Source: Chitinophaga pinensis (GTDB lineage Bacteria > Bacteroidota > Bacteroidia > M30B66). From it: a stretch of DNA of 6,264 nt. Each line of letters begins with the position of its first letter. Position 1 is the first letter of the stretch. The DNA lies in NCBI GenBank assembly GCA_943330985.1, contig CALQJV010000080.1, positions 1 to 6,264 of the forward strand, in the 5' to 3' direction. Made by a program: the position numbers and the translations under genes. Of the stretch, positions 1-5,250 are shown one piece after another. A model generated the notes under the pieces. The model made no database searches. It was not told where the DNA came from and was given only the letters and a program-made list of their open reading frames with translations.

Positions 1-802
1 AATTACGCATTGCGATGCAGTTTTTACATGGAATGTTGATCGCGAGGAAATTGATGAACGTGCATTCGAAGGTGTAACGCATATTGTTCATTTGGCAGGA
101 GAAGGAATTGCAGATGGGCGTTGGACTGAATCGAGAATGAAATCCATTATTCGCAGTCGTGTAAAAAGTGCGGAACTAATTTGTGAAGTTTTACAAAAAA
201 GGAAGCAGCGAATTGATGTGTTAGTGAATGGTTCGGCAGTTGGTTGGTATGGTGCCAAAACCGATAATCAATTGCATACCGAAGATGAATTGCCTGAAAC
301 AGATTTTATGGGTGAAACATGCCGATTATGGGAAGAAGCTGCTGATGCATTTGAAATAGTTTCATCGCGCATTGTAAAAGTGAGAACCGGAATTGTTCTG
401 GCAAAGGAATCGGGCGCATTCCCCAAACTGATTCAGCCATTTCGGATGCATCTGGGTGCTGCATTAGGAAGTGGAAATCAACAAATGCCTTGGATCCACA
501 TCGATGATATTGTCCAGGTTTTTTATCAAGCCATTACAAACGAAAACTACAGTGGAGCAATCAATGCAAGTGCAACGGAGTCATGCAGCAACTTGGAATT
601 TTCAAAGACTTTGGCAAAGATTCTCGGGCGAAAGCTTCTTCCAATTCATGTTCCTTCAGTTGTTCTTAAAATGATTTTGGGCGATATGAGTGCCGTGGTT
701 TTGGAGGGAAGTCGTGTTTCGAATTCCAAACTTCTAAGCTTGGGCTTTCAATTCAAATTTGAAAACCTGGATGATGCGATTAAAAACCTCGTTCAATCAT
801 AA
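1..802 (+). CDS. TIGR01777-family NAD(P)-dependent epimerase/SDR oxidoreductase, 5'-truncated by window edge
   Basis: The reading frame is open from base 2 to the TAA at 800-802, giving 266 residues. It continues to the left of the window, so the TTG at 92 is not a real start. Visible family landmarks are HLAGEGIADGRW (fragment residues 30-41), the strand-plus-serine segment NGSAVGWYG (76-84), the WIHIDDIV segment (about 164-171), and a C-terminal tail of about 50 residues (about 218-266, VPSVVLKMILGDMS onward) that matches the DUF1731 domain of YfcH/SDR39U1-like proteins. Family members are usually close to 300 residues, so about 30-40 N-terminal residues with the Rossmann GxxGxxG loop should lie outside the window. 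The family is a cytoplasmic atypical extended SDR. Its physiological substrate is generally unknown, and no classical YxxxK motif is seen here. The family call is secure; the reaction is not. Confidence 0.93.
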   Translation, partial: ITHCDAVFTWNVDREEIDERAFEGVTHIVHLAGEGIADGRWTESRMKSIIRSRVKSAELICEVLQKRKQRIDVLVNGSAVGWYGAKTDNQLHTEDELPETDFMGETCRLWEEAADAFEIVSSRIVKVRTGIVLAKESGAFPKLIQPFRMHLGAALGSGNQQMPWIHIDDIVQVFYQAITNENYSGAINASATESCSNLEFSKTLAKILGRKLLPIHVPSVVLKMILGDMSAVVLEGSRVSNSKLLSLGFQFKFENLDDAIKNLVQS

Positions 803-847
803 TTGTTTTTGTCGAGCATTTAATCCATGAAATGATGCAAAAACAAT
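802..847 (+). repeat. Long inverted repeat (hairpin) after the epimerase stop codon
   Basis: ATTGTTTTTG at 802-811 is perfectly complementary to CAAAAACAAT at 838-847. Inside the 26-base loop, CATTT (817-821) can pair with AAATG (830-834), which extends the structure. It begins at the last base of the epimerase stop codon. No T-run follows the right arm (the next bases are GGGATACG), so it is not a textbook intrinsic terminator. It could still end transcription, stabilise the 3' end of the epimerase mRNA, or act in the leader of the downstream membrane-protein gene. The base pairing is directly visible; the role is inferred. Confidence 0.6.
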
Positions 848-857
848 GGGATACGTT

Positions 858-865
858 TAGATTTG
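858..865 (+). promoter_or_regulatory. Bacteroidota-type -7 element upstream of the membrane-protein gene
   Basis: TAGATTTG exactly matches the TAnnTTTG consensus of Bacteroidota housekeeping promoters and ends 23 bases before the proposed TTG start. No TTG lies at the expected -33 distance, so this is a half-match in AT-rich DNA. If used, transcription would start after the hairpin and give a leader of only about 15-20 bases. Confidence 0.35.
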
Positions 866-888
866 TTTCTACAAAATAAAACTCAGCA

Positions 889-2664
889 TTGTTTCATTTC
901 ATTAAAGCACTTCTTGTTAATTCTCCCATTAAAACCATTGTTTTTGTGGGCATCCTATTTTCAATAATTATTTCATTGAAAACGGACAAAGGCTTTGCGT
1001 ATATTGGAGGAATTGATGGAGATGGGAAGGGTTATTATCTTTATCTGCCCGCTATTTTCATCGATCAAAATTTCTCGCATCAAGCAATTGACGATCGTTT
1101 TATTTTAGAAGAAAATGATCGTGGGGCGAATAAATATTATGCGGGAACAGCGCTTTGCATGTTGCCCTTTTTCTTAATTGCTTGTGCTATTTCCTTTGTT
1201 TTGGGGATTGAAATAACGGGCTATTCGGCACCATTCGAATTCATGATTGGTCTTGCGGCCTTATTTTATTTTATTGCCGGCTTGGTTTTTTTGTCGAAGC
1301 TTTTAAAACTATACCAACTAGATAAAACAAGTGTTTCATTCAGCCTTATTTTTATTGCATTAGGGAGCAATCTCTTTAATTATGTGTTTGTTGAACCCGC
1401 CATGTCGCATGTATATTCTTGGTGCTTTATTTCTGGTTTTATTTATTTCATCAAAGCCTTTTTGGATGAGAACAACACGCGTAAACTATTCCTTGCCGCA
1501 GTTTTTTTGGGTGTTATTGTGTTAATTAGGCCCATTAATGGAATTGTACTTTTGAGCATTCCTTTTCTGATTCAGCAGCCCTATCATCTTCGTCGATTTT
1601 TTCAAGTTCGTTTAATGTTGAAATCGGCAGCAATTATACTGGGAATTCTATCCATTCAATTGCTTCTTTGGAAAGTTCAAACAGGTAATTATTTTATTCA
1701 TAGCTATAAAAACGAAGGATTTTATTTCGCCAATCCAGAACTATTGAACTGCTTATTTAGTTTTCGAAAAGGACTTTTCGTTTACTCTCCAATCATTCTA
1801 ATAGCCCTATTAGGAAGTCTCGTTTTTTGGAAGAAAAATAGATTTGCCTTTTTCGCCTTTACTTCCTTCTTCCTCTTATTACTATTCATAATTAGCTCAT
1901 GGTGGAATTGGTTTTACGGACCCTCGTTCGGACAGAGAGCTTTTGTCGATTTTTATGCAGTGTTGGCTATTCCCCTAGCTTTTACATTTGAAAAAATTCA
2001 GCAGGCTAATTGGAGAAAAACCTTTTTGCTAATTTGTTCTGCATGTGTCTTTCTAAACCTCATTCAAACCTATCAATACAGCAAGCAAATTCTGTCTTCA
2101 TGGGATATGAATTTCCAGAAGTATGCCTATGTTTTTTTAAAAACATCATCCAAGTATAGAAACTGTTTGGGTGGAAATAGCGATTTGCCTTTGTATAATG
2201 AAATTCGCAAATCTATTTTTAGTCTGTACGATGATTTCGAAAAATTACCTTCCAATGCGAAAGTTTGTAAATGGCTGGATAAACAGTATAAAAGCGTATG
2301 CGATTATTCCGATCGCGATTACAACCTGCTATTTACAATTCCAGCAAATCAATCATTTCTTTCTGAAAGGGCTCTTTTTGCAGAAATTCAACTGGACCGC
2401 TTTGAACTCGAAAAACATAGTTTTAACGAAGCTTTTTTTGTAATCGAATACCAAAATAAATTCGGGGAAATCTATTTCAATTACACATTTAAACTCAACG
2501 ATTATCCTCGCGAATTATTCAGCAATTGGGAAACGTATAATTACTCTGTTGAACTAAAAAAGATGAAAGCGCCTAACGATATCATTCGCATGTATGTTTG
2601 GAACCAATCAAAAGCACGTTACTATCTCGACAATGTTCAGATAGAACTATTTAGTATTAACTGA
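889..2664 (+). CDS. Polytopic membrane protein, GT-C glycosyltransferase-like, with soluble C-terminal domain
   Basis: This is a 591-residue protein with about ten hydrophobic segments (roughly residues 14-32, 90-108, 116-137, 148-166, 172-191, 199-227, 244-263, 296-314, 319-337, 354-367 and 377-393). A non-hydrophobic tail runs from about 395 to 591. The first extracytoplasmic loop carries an acidic DGDGKGYYLYLP motif (residues 43-54). That position matches the loop where GT-C enzymes (ArnT/PMT-like, RgtA-D-like) keep their catalytic aspartate. Other blocks typical of uncharacterised Bacteroidota members are PAMSHVYSW (170-178), FRKGLFVYSP (292-301) and WNWFYGPSFGQR (339-350). The tail ends in a strand-like segment (YYLDNVQIELF) that suggests a beta-sandwich. 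The probable role is lipid-linked sugar transfer at the inner membrane, inferred from architecture only. The start is uncertain: TTG at 889 is the first candidate after an in-frame TAA at 877-879, and the first in-frame ATG (residue 91) lies beyond the conserved loop. Confidence 0.75.
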   Translation: MFHFIKALLVNSPIKTIVFVGILFSIIISLKTDKGFAYIGGIDGDGKGYYLYLPAIFIDQNFSHQAIDDRFILEENDRGANKYYAGTALCMLPFFLIACAISFVLGIEITGYSAPFEFMIGLAALFYFIAGLVFLSKLLKLYQLDKTSVSFSLIFIALGSNLFNYVFVEPAMSHVYSWCFISGFIYFIKAFLDENNTRKLFLAAVFLGVIVLIRPINGIVLLSIPFLIQQPYHLRRFFQVRLMLKSAAIILGILSIQLLLWKVQTGNYFIHSYKNEGFYFANPELLNCLFSFRKGLFVYSPIILIALLGSLVFWKKNRFAFFAFTSFFLLLLFIISSWWNWFYGPSFGQRAFVDFYAVLAIPLAFTFEKIQQANWRKTFLLICSACVFLNLIQTYQYSKQILSSWDMNFQKYAYVFLKTSSKYRNCLGGNSDLPLYNEIRKSIFSLYDDFEKLPSNAKVCKWLDKQYKSVCDYSDRDYNLLFTIPANQSFLSERALFAEIQLDRFELEKHSFNEAFFVIEYQNKFGEIYFNYTFKLNDYPRELFSNWETYNYSVELKKMKAPNDIIRMYVWNQSKARYYLDNVQIELFSIN

Positions 2665-2680
2665 ATTTGAAACGATTTGA

Positions 2681-3505
2681 TTAGTGCAACAGCGGAAAAT
2701 AATACATCAAATCTTCGCGTTGCTCGGGCGTAATCATGAGCACAGGTATTTGCGCTTCGTTGTAAATCAAATCTTCTTCCTCTACTCGAGGAAATAAGGA
2801 GTACAAATAATCGTAAGAGAAATTAACGGCACAAATTAAATCGGCATCAATCGATGCTGCAAAATGAGTAACCGATTTAGCAAAACGTTCATTCAACGAA
2901 ACACGATGAACTTTTACATTCGCTCCTTCTTTCTCTAGGAAATCTTCCAACGTAGTCAAAACAGTATCGTTGTATTGCTCTTCCAAATGGGTGTTGGCAA
3001 AAAGATGAACCTCCGAATTAAACGCCTTTGAGATTTCCGCAAACAATGGAGCCTCGTCGATTATTTGACGGCGGGCACTCACCGGAATAACAATTTTCTT
3101 CAGCCCATTTGCTCGAATCATACGTTCTTGCACCACCAAAAATGGAATAAATGCATCCGTTACTATACGAAGCGCATTGCTTCCCATAATGTGTTGCATT
3201 CCTTTTATTCCATGTGTTGGGATGATGATTAGTTGGCATTCTTCGCGCTGAGCAATTTCAGAAACATCTTTAAAAATATTCCCAACTTCAATGATTGAAC
3301 TTACCTTTCCCTGAAACTCTGCGGATAATTTTTGAAGAAAAGGTTGCAGTTTTCTTTCTGCTTCCGCTTTATCCTGGGCGTTTTTTATGATATGTAAAAT
3401 AACAATCTCTCCCGCGCTATGATTAGCAAAGAAGGCTGCGTGATTGAGTGCACTGTAGCTGTCTTCACGAAGGTCAAAAGGCACAAGGATTTTTTGGAGA
3501 TTCAT
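2681..3505 (-). CDS. Universal stress protein with tandem UspA domains
   Basis: This is a 274-residue cytoplasmic protein with two Usp folds. Domain 1 (about residues 3-126) starts with the KILVPFD strand, whose Asp11 is the usual nucleotide-contacting acidic residue. It ends with THGIKGMQHIMGSN (97-110) followed by PFLVVQ, which is the phosphate-binding loop. Here the spacing between the second glycine and the GS pair is eight residues rather than the canonical nine. Domain 2 (about 135-260) starts with KIVIPVS, so Ser143 replaces the Asp, and it lacks any glycine-rich loop. It probably does not bind ATP. Proteins of this family are linked to stress survival and often bind ATP or AMP. The gene converges on the membrane-protein gene with a 16-base gap and diverges from the HD gene. 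The ATG at 3505 directly precedes the first beta strand, so the start is good. No strong ribosome binding site is seen. Confidence 0.9.
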   Translation of the reverse strand: MNLQKILVPFDLREDSYSALNHAAFFANHSAGEIVILHIIKNAQDKAEAERKLQPFLQKLSAEFQGKVSSIIEVGNIFKDVSEIAQREECQLIIIPTHGIKGMQHIMGSNALRIVTDAFIPFLVVQERMIRANGLKKIVIPVSARRQIIDEAPLFAEISKAFNSEVHLFANTHLEEQYNDTVLTTLEDFLEKEGANVKVHRVSLNERFAKSVTHFAASIDADLICAVNFSYDYLYSLFPRVEEEDLIYNEAQIPVLMITPEQREDLMYYFPLLH

Positions 3506-3517
3506 AAATTTATTTTA

Positions 3518-3550
3518 TTGGGTGATATTCAAATGTTCTGTTTATTTTTG
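3518..3550 (+). promoter_or_regulatory. Candidate Bacteroidota promoter for the HD-domain gene
   Basis: TATTTTTG at 3543-3550 matches the -7 consensus TAnnTTTG. A TTG at 3518-3520 could be the -33 element, with a 22-base spacer, at the long end of the usual range. Transcription would begin near 3556 and give a leader of about 65 bases containing the 3583-3608 inverted repeat. Its position rules against starting the HD protein at the upstream in-frame GTG at 3522. This is a consensus match only. Confidence 0.45.
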
Positions 3551-3605
3551 GCTGCACGAAAATCACAAAATTATACAGCTTATTCAAATAGAATGCTGTT
3601 TATTT
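3527..3605 (+). repeat. Two-copy imperfect direct repeat in the divergent intergenic region
   Basis: ATTCAAAT followed by CTGTTTATTT occurs twice: 3527-3534 with 3538-3547, and 3582-3589 with 3596-3605. The half-elements are separated by three bases in the first copy and six in the second, and the copies are about 55 bases apart. The first copy contains the candidate -7 element of the HD gene. The repeat may be a duplicated promoter or a pair of regulator binding sites. The match is visible; the function is inferred. Confidence 0.5.
3566..3573 (-). promoter_or_regulatory. Candidate -7 element for the universal stress protein gene
   Basis: Read on the minus strand these bases are TAATTTTG, an exact TAnnTTTG match about 60 bases upstream of the stress-protein ATG. 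No TTG is found at the ideal -33 spacing; the nearest one is only 11 bases upstream. It lies 15 bases from the opposing -7 element at 3543-3550, so the two transcripts would start almost face to face. Confidence 0.38.
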
Positions 3606-3608
3606 GAA
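3583..3608 (+). repeat. Inverted repeat upstream of the HD-domain gene, possible operator
   Basis: TTCAAATA (3583-3590) and TATTTGAA (3601-3608) form perfect 8-base arms around a 10-base spacer, giving an 18-base centre-to-centre distance. The repeat ends 12 bases before the HD-gene ATG. This geometry suits a dimeric DNA-binding regulator. In RNA it could form an AT-rich hairpin near the translation start. It overlaps the second copy of the direct repeat. Confidence 0.5.
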
Positions 3609-3620
3609 ATAAAAAAGAAG

Positions 3621-4217
3621 ATGCAAGCCTTAGAGCGTTTTTTTAATATTCAGTTTGAGGTCATAATAGACAGCTTAAAGAAGGAGCTTGATCATCTATG
3701 TGAGTATCATAATGCTAGGCATACGTTGGATGTCATAGAACAAAGTCAGGTAATCGGAAGAACTGAAAATCTCTCAGAGAAGGAGTTGCTTTTGCTTCAG
3801 ATTGCTTCATTATTTCACGATACCGGTTTTCTTTTTCAACGAGCAAAGCACGAAGAGAAAAGTGTAGAAATTTTTCTTGATTCAGCAAAAGATTCTGAAA
3901 TATCCGAACAGGATAAATCAATTATATCACAGTGTATACTGGCTACACGCATGCCTCAACAACCTATTTCTTTATTGGATAAGGTAATCTGCGATGCCGA
4001 TTTAGATTATTTGGGACGAGACGATTTTTTTCCTATTGGAGATGCCTTGTTTCGCGAAATGAACCGAAACAATGAAATTTCGGATTCGCTAGCTTGGAAC
4101 AATTTGCAAGTGAAATTTCTTAATGCGCATCGTTTTCACACCAATTATTCTATTCAAAAAAGAACACCCGGATTGCAAGAAAATCTAAAAAAGGTTGTTG
4201 AGAAATTAAATCAATAA
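3621..4217 (+). CDS. HD-superfamily metal-dependent phosphohydrolase, possible cyclic-nucleotide phosphodiesterase
   Basis: This is a 198-residue, all-helical, soluble protein without signal or membrane segments. The HD metal site is complete: His34 in YHNARHTLDV (29-38), His66-Asp67 in LFHDTGF, and a downstream aspartate in CDADLDYLGRDDF (124-136, Asp125 or Asp127). His77 in KHEEKS is a further candidate ligand. HD proteins hydrolyse phosphoester bonds, commonly in nucleotides. The first motif resembles the YHNxxHAxDV signature of class I cyclic-nucleotide phosphodiesterases, although their following HDxxHxGxxN motif is not matched. The gene converges on a cyclase gene with a 16-base gap, which fits turnover of the same messenger (inference). 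I start it at the ATG at 3621, preceded by purine-rich AAAAAAGAAG. The in-frame GTG at 3522 would add 33 unconserved-looking residues across promoter-like DNA. Confidence 0.85.
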   Translation: MQALERFFNIQFEVIIDSLKKELDHLCEYHNARHTLDVIEQSQVIGRTENLSEKELLLLQIASLFHDTGFLFQRAKHEEKSVEIFLDSAKDSEISEQDKSIISQCILATRMPQQPISLLDKVICDADLDYLGRDDFFPIGDALFREMNRNNEISDSLAWNNLQVKFLNAHRFHTNYSIQKRTPGLQENLKKVVEKLNQ

Positions 4218-4227
4218 TTAAGCAACC
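4187..4227 (-). terminator. Weak intrinsic terminator for the minus-strand cyclase operon
   Basis: On the minus strand, just past the cyclase stop codon, GGTTG (plus-strand 4223-4227) can pair with CAACC (4193-4197). It is followed by six T residues (plus-strand A-run 4187-4192). The G+C-containing stem is only five base pairs with a large AT-rich loop. An alternative pairing of TGTTGAG (4196-4202) with CTCAACA (4227-4233) overlaps it. The element lies inside the 3' end of the convergent HD gene. Confidence 0.38.
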
Positions 4228-4233
4228 TCAACA

Positions 4234-5250
4234 TTAGTCCTTTATCAGGAACAACGGGGTTTCTCCTTTTCCTTTTAGATTTACTTCCCCAATTGATTCA
4301 AATTCAAATTCGGCAGAAATCAGTGACAATGTTTCTTGCGTTATGGCAACGCGCATAGGTCTGCCATTGCTTTCAACACGCGCAGCTACATTTACACTAT
4401 CGCCCATAACATCGTAAACAAAGCGCGTTTTACCAACAATTCCACCAATAACACTTCCCGAATGAATGCCTATTCTACAAATCCAATCGGGACCGGGTTG
4501 TAGATTACGTTTCTTTAAATATTCTATAAAGCCCAAGCCAACTCTTGAAAGTCTTGCTGCATGGTCGGCATGCTTTCCGTTTAAACCACATACAGCCATA
4601 TAGGCATCACCAATGGTTTTTATTCGAGTAGCTTCATTTCTGGAACAGATTTCATCGAATTCGCTGAAGATAGAAGATAGTTCTTCGATAAGTTCAACCG
4701 GCGTCATGGTCGTTGTAATGCTAGTAAATCCGACAAAATCGCAGAATAGAATACTAACATTTTCGTGGATTTCTGGTGTATGTGAGCCCTTTGATATTAA
4801 ATCTGAAATCACATTTTCGGGAAGTAATACACGCAATAAGGCTTCCGATTTAACACGCTCTGCCTGCAATTCAAGGTGTGTTTTGATGCGTGCTAATACA
4901 ATATCGGGATTAAATGGCTTCGTAATGAAATCGGCTCCTCCCGAACGAAATCCTTTTGTTTCATCCATCACTTCGTTAAGTGCAGTAATGAATATAACGG
5001 GAATTTTTTGTGTTAACGGGTTTTCTTTAATGGCTTTACAGACTTCAAAACCATCCATTCCGGGCATTATAACGTCAAGTAAAATGAGATCAGGAAGTCT
5101 ATCTTGTGCAAGTATTTCTAATGCTTTTTCACCGCTCTTGGCAATTTTAATTCGGTAAAAGTCTTTCAGTAATGCAGATAAAACCTGCAGATTTTCTACT
5201 GAATCGTCTACAACAAGAATGACGGGTTGCTGCTCCGATTTATACAACAT
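4234..5250 (-). CDS. Response regulator with class III adenylate cyclase output domain (REC-CHD)
   Basis: This is a 338-residue cytoplasmic protein. The receiver domain (about residues 9-128) has the acidic pair Asp15/Asp16, phospho-acceptor Asp59 ([13 protein letters not shown]), Thr89 and Lys111. A helical linker (about 129-162, [14 protein letters not shown]) leads into the cyclase homology domain (about 163-336). The metal-binding residues are Asp171 (CDFVGFT) and Asp215 (IGDAYMAV). The purine-selecting pair is Lys211 and Asp280, as in adenylyl cyclases; guanylyl cyclases have Glu and Cys there. The transition-state residues are Asn287 and Arg291 (GDSVNVAAR). All expected catalytic residues are present, so an active homodimeric enzyme making cAMP from ATP, gated by receiver phosphorylation, is predicted. 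The ATG overlaps the end of the upstream REC-HPt gene by 11 bases, indicating translational coupling. No CRP-like effector is in the window. Confidence 0.92.
   Translation of the reverse strand: MLYKSEQQPVILVVDDSVENLQVLSALLKDFYRIKIAKSGEKALEILAQDRLPDLILLDVIMPGMDGFEVCKAIKENPLTQKIPVIFITALNEVMDETKGFRSGGADFITKPFNPDIVLARIKTHLELQAERVKSEALLRVLLPENVISDLISKGSHTPEIHENVSILFCDFVGFTSITTTMTPVELIEELSSIFSEFDEICSRNEATRIKTIGDAYMAVCGLNGKHADHAARLSRVGLGFIEYLKKRNLQPGPDWICRIGIHSGSVIGGIVGKTRFVYDVMGDSVNVAARVESNGRPMRVAITQETLSLISAEFEFESIGEVNLKGKGETPLFLIKD

Noticed and set aside
2649..2666. Hairpin ATTTAGT-ATTA-ACTGAAT at the convergent gene ends as a terminator
   Set aside because: The seven-base stem is almost all A/T with one G-T wobble, and only TTTG follows, so it is too weak to call in AT-rich DNA.
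3522..3620. Extended N-terminus of the HD protein from the in-frame GTG at 3522
   Set aside because: The added 33 residues overlap promoter-like elements and repeats and do not look like HD-family sequence. The ATG at 3621 has a purine-rich upstream stretch and gives a normal-sized protein.
4234..4770. Guanylate cyclase specificity for the cyclase domain
   Set aside because: The two purine-selecting positions are Lys211 and Asp280, the adenylate pattern. Guanylate cyclases have Glu and Cys there.
4613..5158. 181-codon open frame on the plus strand opposite the cyclase gene
   Set aside because: It lies entirely within the well-supported REC-cyclase gene on the other strand. Its serine-rich translation has no recognisable domain, as expected of an antisense shadow.
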